Made by a program: the position numbers and the translations under genes. A DNA stretch of 55,647 bases from Clostridiales bacterium (GTDB taxonomy: Bacteria > Bacillota > Clostridia > Christensenellales > Aristaeellaceae). Below the pieces are notes generated by a model. That model worked only from the letters and a program-made list of their open reading frames with translations, was not told the origin of the DNA and searched no databases. Below are positions 42,706-51,083 of this stretch, piece by piece; position 1 is the first letter of the stretch; each line of letters opens with the position of its first letter. The DNA is taken from positions 1 to 55,647 of the forward strand of contig SFGO01000012.1 of NCBI GenBank assembly GCA_004556545.1, given 5' to 3'.

Positions 42706-44142
42706 ATGAAAGAAAGAGAAAAAACGTTGTTTGAGGACAGCCCCGTGCTGGAGGCGATCGTCCGTCTGGCTTTTCCCACGGTGATCGGCCAGATCATTCT
42801 GGTTTTGTACAATATGGCCGATACGTTTTTTATCGGCCTGACCGGCAGCGACGCCATGATTACCGCCGCCACGGTCTGCATGCCCGCCTTTATGTTTTTG
42901 CAGGCGATTTCCAACCTGTTCGGCGTAGGCGGCGCCAGCGTGATTTCCCGGGCGCTGGGCGCACGGGATCTGCAGCGGGCCAAGGATACGGCTTCCTTCG
43001 CCTTTTGGGGCTGCGCCGCGGTAACGGTTCTGTATTCGCTGGGCGCGTGGCTCTTCGCCGGGCCCTTTGTGGATCTGCTGGGCGGCTCCAATCCGCTGGT
43101 GCATGATTACGCCGTGGAATACCTGACCTTTACCGTGGTCATCGGCGGTCTGGCCACCTCCCTGAACGCGCTGCTGGCGCATCTGGTTCGCTCCGAGGGC
43201 CGCTCCCTGCAGGCCAGCATCGGCGTGGCGCTGGGCGGCGTGATGAATATCGCGCTGGATCCCCTGTTCATGTTTGTGATTCTGCCCCGGGGCTATGAAA
43301 CGCTGGGCGCGGCCATTGCCACGGCGCTGTCCAACGTGATCGCGCTGGCATATTTCCTGATCGTCGTGCTGCGGGAAGGCAAGCGCTCCATTCTGCGGCT
43401 GAGTCCCCGCCGTCTGGACAAGTCCGTCCGCGGGAAAATTCCTGCCGACGTGCTGATGACCGGCCTGCCCGCCTGCCTGATGACCCTTTGCGAGAACATT
43501 TCCTACGCGGTGCTGGACGCGCTGATGGCCGCTTCCGGAACGGCTCTGCAGGCCGGGCTGGGCGTAGCCAAGAAGGTCAACATGCTGGCTCACAGCATCG
43601 TGCGCGGCATGTCCCAGGGCGTGCTGCCCCTGATCGGCTACAACTACGCCGCCGGCAATCACAAGCGTATGAAGACCTCCATTACGCTGTCCATGGCGCT
43701 GTCCGTGGCCATGGCGGCGGTGTGCATGACCGTTTCGCTGGTGTTCAGCCGTCAGCTGATCGGCCTGTTCATCCCCAGCGGCAGCGAATCCGTGACCTAC
43801 GGCGCTTCCTTCCTGTGCATCCTCTGTCTGGGCGGCCCCTTCTCCGCCTGCGCCTATGCGCTGATCTCCTTCTTCCAGGCGGTAGGCAAGGGCATGCGTT
43901 CCTTTGTGCTGGCCATCCTCCGCAAGGGCCTGCTGGATATTCCGCTGATGTTCCTGCTGAACCGGCTTCTGCCCATCTTCGGCATCGTATGGGCCACGCC
44001 CATCACGGATGTGATCTGCTGCGTTATTTCCATTGGGATGTTCGTCGTTTTCCTGCGCCAGCAGGAAGGCCTGCTGGAAGAGCGAGCCGAAGCAGCGGAA
44101 AAACCCCTGCACAAGCATAGCGTCAGGCTGGCACATTCCTAA
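42706..44142 (+). CDS. MATE family multidrug efflux transporter
   Basis: This 478-aa cation/drug antiporter has 12 membrane segments in two six-helix bundles, of the MepA/NorM-related subgroup common in Clostridia. The start region is SPVLEAIVRLAFPTVIGQII followed by LYNMADTFFIGL. The second bundle begins near residue 235 with IPADVLMTGLPACLMTLCEN. It ends in a short charged tail. The ATG has a GGAGGGACAGGGTT ribosome site. A promoter, leader ORF and terminator precede it, so expression may be induced by compounds that slow translation. A LysR gene follows 56 bp later on the same strand and may share readthrough. Confidence 0.92.
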   Translation: MKEREKTLFEDSPVLEAIVRLAFPTVIGQIILVLYNMADTFFIGLTGSDAMITAATVCMPAFMFLQAISNLFGVGGASVISRALGARDLQRAKDTASFAFWGCAAVTVLYSLGAWLFAGPFVDLLGGSNPLVHDYAVEYLTFTVVIGGLATSLNALLAHLVRSEGRSLQASIGVALGGVMNIALDPLFMFVILPRGYETLGAAIATALSNVIALAYFLIVVLREGKRSILRLSPRRLDKSVRGKIPADVLMTGLPACLMTLCENISYAVLDALMAASGTALQAGLGVAKKVNMLAHSIVRGMSQGVLPLIGYNYAAGNHKRMKTSITLSMALSVAMAAVCMTVSLVFSRQLIGLFIPSGSESVTYGASFLCILCLGGPFSACAYALISFFQAVGKGMRSFVLAILRKGLLDIPLMFLLNRLLPIFGIVWATPITDVICCVISIGMFVVFLRQQEGLLEERAEAAEKPLHKHSVRLAHS

Positions 44143-44151
44143 ATTTTATGG

Positions 44152-44157
44152 TATAAT
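44152..44157 (+). promoter_or_regulatory. Putative -10 of lysR-type gene within an inverted repeat
   Basis: TATAAT at 44152-44157 lies inside ATGGTATAATAACCAT (ATGGT/ACCAT inverted repeat). A weak CTGGCA lies about 18 bp upstream. The overlap of repeat and -10 would suit autorepression. Confidence 0.4.
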
Positions 44158-44198
44158 AACCATCTATAAATGATTCTTTCGGAAAGGATGGGAACGGG

Positions 44199-45107
44199 AT
44201 GATCGACCCCAAACTTCATTCCCTGATAAAAGTCGTAGAAACAGGGAGCTTTACCCGGGCGGCGGAGCAGTTGTCCCTGACCCAGCCTGCGGTCAGCCAG
44301 CATATCCGTTCGCTGGAAAGCGAGCTGAACGTGCGCATCTTCGAGCGGAAAAATAACGAGCTGCATGTGACCCACGAGGGAGAAACGGTCATCAAGTACG
44401 CTCGCCGGATGCTGTCCCTTTACAATAATCTGTGCAAGGATCTGACCAGCGAAAAGCGCCAGCTGACCTCTCTGACCGTGGGCATCACCCACACGGCGGA
44501 AAGCAACGCCATCGCCGAGGCGCTGGCCCGGTATGTGAACAGCCGCAGCGGCGTGACCATTAAGATCATCACCGATTCCCAGAGCAACCTGCACGATATG
44601 CTCAAGAACTATGAGCTGGACTTCGCCATCGTGGAGGGAAAGATCAACGATCCCAGCCTGAAATATCTGATTCTGGACACGGACTGTCTGGTACTGGCGG
44701 TGTCGCCGGGGCACCGGCTGGCGCGCAGCGGCATGGTGACTATCGGCGAATTGCAGAAGGAAAAGATGATCCTCCGCCTGCCGGACTCGGGCACCCGAAA
44801 CCTGTTTGTGGCCAGTCTGGAAAGCCAAAACCTGAGCATTGACGATTTCAACGTGGTGCTGGAGATCGATAATATCGCCACCATCAAAGACCTGATCCGC
44901 CGGGACTTTGGCGTTTCCGTGCTGGCGAAAAGCGCCTGCATGGACGAATTGAAAAAGAAAAAAATCGTGGTGCTTCCCATCGAAAACCTGAGCATGATGC
45001 GGGAAATCAATATCGTCTATACGCAGGATTTCGAGCATTTCCAACTGCTGAGGGATATTGTCAAATATTATAATGAAACCCGAAGCAGTATGCCCCGGCA
45101 GGGATAA
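44199..45107 (+). CDS. LysR-family transcriptional regulator
   Basis: This 302-aa regulator has an N-terminal winged helix-turn-helix (SLIKVVETGSFTRAAEQLSL, then TQPAVSQHIRSLESEL) and a C-terminal periplasmic-binding-like co-inducer domain (about 90-302). The domain has SLTVGITHTAESNAIAEALA and a YELDFAIVEGKI strand. Residue patterns resemble the CysL/CbbR-type group, but the effector cannot be predicted. It lies between a MATE gene on the same strand and a convergent iron-sulfur membrane protein. A terminator hairpin follows the stop. Confidence 0.9.
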   Translation: MIDPKLHSLIKVVETGSFTRAAEQLSLTQPAVSQHIRSLESELNVRIFERKNNELHVTHEGETVIKYARRMLSLYNNLCKDLTSEKRQLTSLTVGITHTAESNAIAEALARYVNSRSGVTIKIITDSQSNLHDMLKNYELDFAIVEGKINDPSLKYLILDTDCLVLAVSPGHRLARSGMVTIGELQKEKMILRLPDSGTRNLFVASLESQNLSIDDFNVVLEIDNIATIKDLIRRDFGVSVLAKSACMDELKKKKIVVLPIENLSMMREINIVYTQDFEHFQLLRDIVKYYNETRSSMPRQG

Positions 45108-45114
45108 CGCCAAA

Positions 45115-45155
45115 AACGCCGCTCTCTTTGATTGGAAAGGGGGCGGCGTTCTTTT
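45115..45155. terminator. Shared terminator between LysR and iron-sulfur protein genes
   Basis: AACGCCGC (45115-45122) pairs with GCGGCGTT (45143-45150), extended inward by weaker pairs. CTTTTG follows on the plus strand; the minus strand also runs into T's, so both convergent genes can use it. Confidence 0.65.
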
Positions 45156-45164
45156 GTACTTGAA

Positions 45165-45983
45165 TCACAGCGCTTTTTTCGGGCATGCTTTGGCGCACTC
45201 GAAGCATAGGATGCATTCCGTGCCGTTTTTGCGCTTGCGGGAATTGTCGGTCATGTCCACCTCCATGGGACAGACCTTTTGGCATTTGCCGCAGGAAACG
45301 CATTTGCTGTGGTCGCACTTGACCCGCAGCAGCGAAAAGTAGCTCATGGGCTTGAGAAAAACGGTGACGGGGCATAGATATTTGCAGAAAGCCCGGTTGT
45401 CCTGAAACAAAAAGGCCAGCCCGATCCCCAGCGCGTAATACAGCAGATTGCCCGTGATGAACGCCCAGAACATCACGTTTTCCTTGTCGGAAACCTGAAA
45501 TAGAAATAACCCGCCCACGAATGCCAGTGAAACCGCGAAAAAGACATATCGAAGCCAGCCGATGTTTTTCCGGGGCTGACGGGGCGCCTTGTAGGGCAGG
45601 AAATCCAATACCATGGCCGTCCAGCAGGCATAGCCGCACCATCCCCGGCCGAACAGCAACGGCCCGAAGATTTTCGCTACTACATAATGAATGGTCGCCG
45701 CCTCAAACACACCCGTGAACAGATAATACCAGAAGCCCTCTATCTGCATGTTTTCCCGGCAGATCAGACCCAGATAAACCAGCATGTACAGCCCCACTAA
45801 GAGCTGCGTCACCCGCCGCGCATGCCTGTGCCGCCGGATGAATAATACCAGCCCCAGCGCGATGGAGCACCCAATGTAACTGAAGTTGAACAGATAAAAT
45901 AGATTGTGCTTTGTCACCGTCAGGGTGACGGCGACCGTCTCAAAGACCGCCAGCATCACCGCTGGAGCCAGATATTTCTTCAT
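45165..45983 (-). CDS. Polytopic 4Fe-4S (NapH/CcoG-like) membrane protein
   Basis: This 272-aa protein has about six membrane segments followed by two ferredoxin-type 4Fe-4S motifs at the C-terminus, CVSCGKCQKVCP and CILCFECAKACP. A GRGWCGYACWTAM motif and a later CKYLCPVTVF, typical of NapH/YccM/CcoG-type electron-transfer proteins, lie between segments. It probably passes electrons across or along the membrane to an unidentified partner; no reductase gene is nearby. The ATG at 45983 (GGGGGAACACC upstream) gives MKKYLAPAVMLAVFETVAVT; the longer frame has no ribosome site. Confidence 0.82.
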   Translation of the reverse strand: MKKYLAPAVMLAVFETVAVTLTVTKHNLFYLFNFSYIGCSIALGLVLFIRRHRHARRVTQLLVGLYMLVYLGLICRENMQIEGFWYYLFTGVFEAATIHYVVAKIFGPLLFGRGWCGYACWTAMVLDFLPYKAPRQPRKNIGWLRYVFFAVSLAFVGGLFLFQVSDKENVMFWAFITGNLLYYALGIGLAFLFQDNRAFCKYLCPVTVFLKPMSYFSLLRVKCDHSKCVSCGKCQKVCPMEVDMTDNSRKRKNGTECILCFECAKACPKKAL

Positions 45984-46104
45984 GGTGTTCCCCCATCGTA
46001 AAATCAAAAAACACATGATCCCCCGTCAGCCAGAGGATCATGATAAGGGCTGTAAACCGGCCCGCGCCTTTTCCAACTACCCGGTCAGGCCGCCTGTCCC
46101 CCGA

Positions 46105-46505
46105 ATGATGGTATTTCGGCAGCCAACTTGCTTTCCCCGAGCAGCCCCGCATTCTCTCGCCGCATGACCCGCAGCCCATGCCGAAGCCCTTCCAGACCCG
46201 CGAGCCGCGAGGCACTCCGCCGAGCGGCGGTAACTCTACAGCCAAACTGCATGTCCCGCGAGCAGCCCCGCGCCCATTGGGCGCGGTGTGGGGTGCAGGG
46301 GTACTGCCCCTGCCGCCGAGCGGCGGTAATTCGGCAGCCAAGCCGCATATCCCACGAGCAGCCCCGCGCCCATTGGGCGCGGTGTGGGGTGCAGGGGTAC
46401 TGCCCCTGCCGCCGAGCGGCGGTAATTCGGCAGCCAAGCCGCATGTCCCACGAGCAGCCCCGCGCCCAACGGGCGCGGTGTGGAGTGCAGGGGTACTACC
46501 CCTAC
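46105..46505 (-). repeat. 3'-end tandem repeat array 2 (four units of about 100 bp), abutting permease gene
   Basis: Reading from the permease stop (46502-46504) on the minus strand, each unit has GGGGCAGTACCCC, TGCACCCCACA, a CCGCGCCC-AATG-GGGCGCGG hairpin, GCTGCTCGTGGGA, and GGCTGCCGAATTACCGCCGC. The two middle units are almost identical (about 93 bp period); the outermost (about 46105-46200) is degenerate. The TAG stop of the permease gene lies inside the first hairpin arm (GGTAGGGGTAGTACCCC). No gene is seen in 45984-46501. Confidence 0.72.
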
Positions 46506-47533
46506 CGGGAGCCTTTGTCGTAGGGGATGCCTTCGGCCTTGGGCGCGCGGGAGCTCTTGGAGGTAAAGGCCAGAACCACCAGCGTAATCAGATAAGGCAG
46601 GATCCGGTAGAAGTTGATGTTGACCCCGATTTCCTTCAGCAGGAACCGTCCGTCGCCGTTCAGATCCAGGCTGGCGTAGCTGGCCGCTACACACTTGAAT
46701 AAGCCGAAGAGCAGCGCCGCGCCCGCTACGTTCAGAGGCTTCCAGTTGCCGAAGATCATCACGGCCAGCGCCAGGAAGCCGAAGCCCGCAACGTCGCCGT
46801 TGGCGGAGCAGTTCGCCGTGGTCATGGCGTATACGAAACCGCCCAGACCCGCCAGCGCGCCGGAAATGGTCACGCCCGCATAGCGCATCTTGACTACGTT
46901 GATGCCCAGACTGTCCGCCGCCTGAGGATTTTCACCGCAGGAACGTAGACGCAGGCCGAAACGAGTCTTGTACAAAATCACCGCCAGAATGACGTAGATG
47001 ATGATGCATAGATAGGTGGCCAGATAAACCTTGTTGAGGAAGGTTTCCGCAAAGAAGCCCAGCTTGTCGGTCTTGGCGTAGCCCAGCATGGTCTTCTTGA
47101 TCATGAACCAGCTGGCGGAGTCGCCGGTATACATCTGCAGGGTGTTCTGGTTGGCAATCAGGCGGATGAAGAACAGCACCAGCGCGGGGGCCATCAGGTT
47201 CAGGGCCGTGCCGCCGATGGTCTGGTCCGCCTTCAGATTGATGGCCGCAAAGGCCAATAGCAGTGAGAATAGCGCGCCAAATAGCGCCGCCACCGCCATC
47301 GCCAGCACCATAAACCCTTGCAGCGCCGGCCAGTTTTTGGCGGCCATGGCCGCGTCAAACCAGCCCCATTGCTGCACCAGACGAACAAACAGAACGCCGA
47401 TGAACGCGCCGAAGATCATAATGCCTTCCAGCGCCAGATTGATAATGCCGCTGCGCTCGGCGAAAATGCCCGCCAGCGCTACGATCATCAGAGGAACCGC
47501 GTAGATCAGGGTTTGACGAATGAGGAAACTCAT
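46502..47533 (-). CDS. Nucleoside-type ABC transporter permease 2 (NupQ/YufQ-like)
   Basis: This 343-aa permease of the BPD_transp_2 type has eight to ten membrane segments. It shows the family patterns AGIFAERSGIINLALEGIMI, KTRFGLRLRSCGENPQAADS and GDVAGFGFLALAVMIFGNWK. It works with the larger permease and dual ATPase encoded upstream in uptake of nucleosides or similar solutes. It overlaps the preceding gene by four bases (ATGA). The last residues and TAG stop lie at the edge of a tandem repeat array. Confidence 0.88.
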   Translation of the reverse strand: MSFLIRQTLIYAVPLMIVALAGIFAERSGIINLALEGIMIFGAFIGVLFVRLVQQWGWFDAAMAAKNWPALQGFMVLAMAVAALFGALFSLLLAFAAINLKADQTIGGTALNLMAPALVLFFIRLIANQNTLQMYTGDSASWFMIKKTMLGYAKTDKLGFFAETFLNKVYLATYLCIIIYVILAVILYKTRFGLRLRSCGENPQAADSLGINVVKMRYAGVTISGALAGLGGFVYAMTTANCSANGDVAGFGFLALAVMIFGNWKPLNVAGAALLFGLFKCVAASYASLDLNGDGRFLLKEIGVNINFYRILPYLITLVVLAFTSKSSRAPKAEGIPYDKGSR

Positions 47534-48834
47534 TTCTCCGCCGCCTCCTTCCCATCTCCGGCAGGCCGGTCGATGTTTTCACTGTTGTTGGTTTCCTGAG
47601 TCGCAGGGATGATTTTTTCCTCCCGGCGATGGCGGCGCTTGCCGCTGCCGGACAGCCACATGCGGATGACCAGCGAGAACGCGGCCAGATAGACGATCAC
47701 GGCAATGATCACGTCCGTGATGTACTCGTTGTACGCGGTCAGATTGGTCAGCTGCAGACCGGCGATATCCAGCATGGACATGAACATGCCCGCGAAGATC
47801 ACGCCGATGGGATGGTTGGAAGCCAGCAGCGCTACCGGAATGCCGTTGAAGCCCACGGCGGGCAGCTGCTGATAGGTGGACCAGAAGAACTCGGTGTTGC
47901 CGCTGAGGTAGTACAGCGAACCCGCCGCGCCCGCCAGCGAACCGGCGATGGCCATCGACAGCACGATGTTCCGCTTGTCCTTGATACCGGCATAGCGGGC
48001 CGCGTAACGGTTGGAGCCGCAGGCCTTGAGCTGGTAGCCGAAGGTGGTCTTGGAAAGGATCACATACACGACCACTGCCAGCGCAATGGCGATGAGAATG
48101 CTGCCGTTGACCTGAGAACCGGGGAACAGCTGATCCAGCCCCATCTTGGAGGTTGCCACGCCGTTGACCGTGGTCTTGTAGATGTAGCTGGTCTTGGTGT
48201 TCTCGATAACGTTCTTCAGGTTGGATACGTCAAAGACCCACGTAGCCAGATTGGCGGCGATCCAGTTGGTCATGATGCAGGCGATGACCTCGTTGATGTT
48301 CAGCAGGGACTTGAGCAGGCCGGGAATCGCGCCCCAGAGCGCGCCCGCCAGCAGTCCGCCGAGGAAGGCCAGCGTCCAGACAAACCAGGTGGGATAGGTG
48401 ACGGCGGGCACGATGCCCTGCGCCGCCTGATAGGCCGCCAGATCGCCCACGCCGGTGGGGATGCTCAGGGCGATGAGCAGGGTAACGGTGGTTCCGGCCA
48501 GATACTGACCGGGCGCGCCGATGTTGAACAGACCCGTCTTGAACGCTACCGCCACGGAAAGGCCGGTCAGAATCACCGGCGTGGCGCGGAAGAGCATGTT
48601 GCCTACAATGGAGGGGTTAAAACCGAAGGTCAGCGCGCCGGAGGCGTTGCGGCCCGTGGAAAAGAGACCGAAGAATACCAGCTGGATGCCTTCCCAGGCG
48701 CTTTTCAGGCCCAGTCCCTTGGTGGTCAGGCCCACGACCAGAATCAGAATGCTGCCTGCTACCAGACCGATCAGAATGGAGATCAGGGAAGCCAGCACCG
48801 AGCGGGTGCCTTCCTTATGCAGAAAGTTTTTCAT
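47530..48834 (-). CDS. Nucleoside-type ABC transporter permease 1 (NupP/YufP-like)
   Basis: This 434-aa permease of the BPD_transp_2 type has family signatures NIGAPGQYLAGTTVTLLIAL, INEVIACIMTNWIAANLATW, and KTTFGYQLKACGSNRYAARY. A charged, Arg-rich C-terminal tail (KRRHRREEKIIPATQETNNS) is cytoplasmic. It overlaps the ATPase gene upstream (ATGA) and the second permease gene downstream. It forms a heterodimeric channel with the 46502 product. Confidence 0.9.
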   Translation of the reverse strand: MKNFLHKEGTRSVLASLISILIGLVAGSILILVVGLTTKGLGLKSAWEGIQLVFFGLFSTGRNASGALTFGFNPSIVGNMLFRATPVILTGLSVAVAFKTGLFNIGAPGQYLAGTTVTLLIALSIPTGVGDLAAYQAAQGIVPAVTYPTWFVWTLAFLGGLLAGALWGAIPGLLKSLLNINEVIACIMTNWIAANLATWVFDVSNLKNVIENTKTSYIYKTTVNGVATSKMGLDQLFPGSQVNGSILIAIALAVVVYVILSKTTFGYQLKACGSNRYAARYAGIKDKRNIVLSMAIAGSLAGAAGSLYYLSGNTEFFWSTYQQLPAVGFNGIPVALLASNHPIGVIFAGMFMSMLDIAGLQLTNLTAYNEYITDVIIAVIVYLAAFSLVIRMWLSGSGKRRHRREEKIIPATQETNNSENIDRPAGDGKEAAEK

Positions 48835-50396
48835 GCTTCCGCCTCCTTTTTCGGTTCAGCCGTCTGCCGCTTGGCGCCGGCCATGTACAGGCCCAGCTCC
48901 TCCACGGTGACTTCCTTGGGATTGAATTCGCCCACAATCTGGCCTTCGTACATGACCAGAATGCGGTCGGAAAGATTCATGACCTCGTCCAGCTCCAGAG
49001 AGACCAGCAGAACCGCCTTGCCCTCGTCCCGCTGCTTTACCAGCTGTCCGTGGATGTACTCGATAGCGCCTACGTCCAGGCCGCGAGTGGGCTGCACCGC
49101 TACGATCAGGGGCAGATCCCGGTCAATCTCCCGGGCCACGATGGCCTTCTGCTGGTTGCCGCCGGACATGCTGCGGCACTTGGTGATGGGGCCCTGACCG
49201 GAACGCACGTCGTACTGCTCAATCAGCTTTTCGGCGTACTTGCGGGTCTCGTCGAAGCGAATGAACCCGTGGTTCTGGAACTGCTTTTCCTCAAATCGCT
49301 GCAAAACCATGTTCTGTTCCAGCGTGAAATCCAGAATCAGGCCGTGCTTGTGCCGGTCTTCGGGGATATGGCTCATGCCCGCCTCGCTGTGCTTGCGGAT
49401 AGAGGCATGGGTGATGTCGTGGCCTTCCAGCGTGATTTTGCCGTGGGAGGGCTTCTCCAGACCGGTCAGGGCGTAGACCAGATCGGTCTGGCCGTTGCCG
49501 TCGATACCGGCGATGCACAGGATCTCGCCCGCCCGGACGGTAAAGCTCACATCGCTGACCGCGTCCCGCTTGTAAAGCTTGGAGGGCACATGCAGGTGCT
49601 CCACTTCCAGCACGGGCTTGCCGGGATGGGCCTCGTCCTTATCCACCACCAGCTGCACGGGGCGGCCCACCATCATGCGGCTCAGTTCTTCCTTAGTGGT
49701 GCTGGCGGTTTCCACAGTGCCCACATACCGGCCCTTGCGCAGCACGGTCACGCGGTCGGAAACCTCCATGATCTCGTTCAGCTTGTGGGAAATAAACAGG
49801 ATGCTCTTGCCCTCCCGGGTCAGCCCCCGCATGATCTCCATCAGCTCTTCGATTTCCTGAGGGGTCAGCACAGCGGTGGGCTCGTCAAAGATCAGCACTT
49901 CGTTGTCCCGGTAGAGCATCTTGAGGATCTCCACGCGCTGCTGCATGCCCACGGTGATGTCTTCGATTTTAGCGTCCAGATCCACCTTCAGGCCGTAGCG
50001 TTCGGACAGCTCCTGCACCTTTTTCCGGGCCGCCTTCTTCTGCAGGAAGCCCATTTTGGTATCCTCTGCCCCAAGAATAATGTTATCCAGCACGGTGAAC
50101 ACATCGATCAGCTTGAAATGCTGGTGCACCATGCCGATGTGCAGGGCGGTGGCGTCGTTGGGGTCGTTGATCTGCACCTCCACGCCGTCCTTTTTGATGA
50201 TGCCCTCTTCCGGCTGATACAGGCCGAACAGGACGCTCATCAGCGTCGATTTCCCCGCTCCGTTTTCTCCCAGCAAAGCATGGATTTCGCCCTTTTTCAG
50301 CTGCAGCGTCACATCGTCGTTGGCCTTAATGCCGGGAAATTCCTTGGTGATGTGCAGCATTTCGATGACGTAATTGGGCGCGTTGTCCATCCCCAT
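48831..50396 (-). CDS. Nucleoside-type ABC transporter dual ATP-binding protein (NupO/YufO-like)
   Basis: This 521-aa protein contains two fused ABC ATPase domains. The first (about 10-245) has Walker A GENGAGKSTLMS and Walker B LIFDEPTAVLTP. The second (about 260-510) has AGIDGNGQTDLVYALTGLEK, degenerate at Walker A as usual for the family, and signature MSGGNQQKAIVAREI. The frame allows ATG at 50396 or at 50390 (MDNAPNYVIEML); GGGGG just upstream suits 50390 better. It is the first gene of the operon. The BmpA-type binding lipoprotein that normally precedes it is absent. Confidence 0.92.
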   Translation of the reverse strand: MGMDNAPNYVIEMLHITKEFPGIKANDDVTLQLKKGEIHALLGENGAGKSTLMSVLFGLYQPEEGIIKKDGVEVQINDPNDATALHIGMVHQHFKLIDVFTVLDNIILGAEDTKMGFLQKKAARKKVQELSERYGLKVDLDAKIEDITVGMQQRVEILKMLYRDNEVLIFDEPTAVLTPQEIEELMEIMRGLTREGKSILFISHKLNEIMEVSDRVTVLRKGRYVGTVETASTTKEELSRMMVGRPVQLVVDKDEAHPGKPVLEVEHLHVPSKLYKRDAVSDVSFTVRAGEILCIAGIDGNGQTDLVYALTGLEKPSHGKITLEGHDITHASIRKHSEAGMSHIPEDRHKHGLILDFTLEQNMVLQRFEEKQFQNHGFIRFDETRKYAEKLIEQYDVRSGQGPITKCRSMSGGNQQKAIVAREIDRDLPLIVAVQPTRGLDVGAIEYIHGQLVKQRDEGKAVLLVSLELDEVMNLSDRILVMYEGQIVGEFNPKEVTVEELGLYMAGAKRQTAEPKKEAEA

Positions 50397-50453
50397 GCCC
50401 CCTTTCTTCGATTCCTGAATAAAACCGTATGGAACCTAAATCCCGTAGATTTT

Positions 50454-50482
50454 ATTATAACTTTCACGGACAAAAAAGGCAA
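50454..50482 (-). promoter_or_regulatory. Sigma70 promoter of nucleoside transporter operon
   Basis: Minus strand: -35 TTGCCT (50477-50482), 17-bp spacer, -10 TATAAT (50454-50459). The leader of about 55 nt is too short for a purine riboswitch and none is seen. Confidence 0.65.
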
Positions 50483-50520
50483 GAAAAACCGTTTTTTCCA
50501 GAGGAATCCCGTTGTTTTTT

Positions 50521-50534
50521 TGCGAAATTTCGCA
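50521..50534. promoter_or_regulatory. Perfect palindrome TGCGAAATTTCGCA
   Basis: A 14-bp perfect palindrome in the divergent gap between the nucleoside transporter and ECF sigma operons; a candidate operator. It lies about 40 bp upstream of the transporter -35 and 82 bp before the sigma gene. Confidence 0.4.
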
Positions 50535-50574
50535 GGCAGGAGAATCAAACCCCATCCTTCTCCGTCTTAAGAGT

Positions 50575-50586
50575 GTCAGGCCTGAC
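50575..50586. promoter_or_regulatory. Perfect palindrome GTCAGGCCTGAC
   Basis: A 12-bp perfect palindrome 30 bp before the ECF sigma start codon. It could be an operator or a small leader hairpin. No clear -35/-10 pair for the sigma gene was found. Confidence 0.4.
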
Positions 50587-50615
50587 GGAAAAACCCGTAG
50601 AAACGAGGCGAAACA

Positions 50616-51080
50616 ATGGACAGACAGGAGCTGGGGCAGAGGATCGTCGATTGGACGCCCCTGCTGTATCATGTGGCGTGCGGCCTGCTTTCCGATGAGA
50701 GCGACCGGGAGGACGCGGTGCAGTCGGCCATCGAAAAGGCATGGCGCAAGGCGGACTCCCTGCGGGAACCGAACAAGCTGAAGCCGTGGCTCGTGCGTAT
50801 TCTGGTCAATGAATGCCACGAAGTGCTCCGGTGCAGAAAGCGGGAAATTCCCACGGAGAACCTGCCGGAGGAAAGCGCCCCGCCGCCGCAGGAGCAGCGC
50901 GAGCTTCGAGAGCTGGTCATGAGCCTGCCCGAAAACGAGCGTCTGCCCATCGTGCTGCATTATCTGGAAGGTTTTTCAACACAGGAGATCGCGTCCGCGC
51001 TGCGCTGCCCCAAGGGCACCATTCTTTCGCGCATGAGCCGCGGCCGCAGGCAATTAAAACGCTTCCTGACGGAGGAATGA
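50616..51080 (+). CDS. ECF-type RNA polymerase sigma factor
   Basis: This 154-aa sigma-70 family protein of ECF type has only regions 2 and 4. Region 2 (about 10-70) includes SDREDAVQSAIEKAWRKADS and KLKPWLVRILVNECHEVLR. Region 4 (about 95-150) includes LPIVLHYLEGFSTQEIASAL and CPKGTILSRMSRGRRQLKRF, the promoter -35-reading helix-turn-helix. It directs polymerase to its own small regulon. The next gene, three bases after its stop, encodes a membrane-anchored protein that probably restrains it. Confidence 0.92.
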   Translation: MDRQELGQRIVDWTPLLYHVACGLLSDESDREDAVQSAIEKAWRKADSLREPNKLKPWLVRILVNECHEVLRCRKREIPTENLPEESAPPPQEQRELRELVMSLPENERLPIVLHYLEGFSTQEIASALRCPKGTILSRMSRGRRQLKRFLTEE

Positions 51081-51083
51081 AGG

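Noticed and set aside
42501..42734. 77-codon plus-strand frame overlapping the MATE start
   Set aside because: It runs in another frame through the terminator and into the MATE gene and has no domain; the 35-codon frame starting at 42520 fits the regulatory layout better.
50571..50586. GAGTGTCAGG near the ECF operon as another MITE end
   Set aside because: It lacks the A-run and the leading CA of the CAGnnTGTCrAAAAA ends and has no second end or duplicated hairpin nearby.
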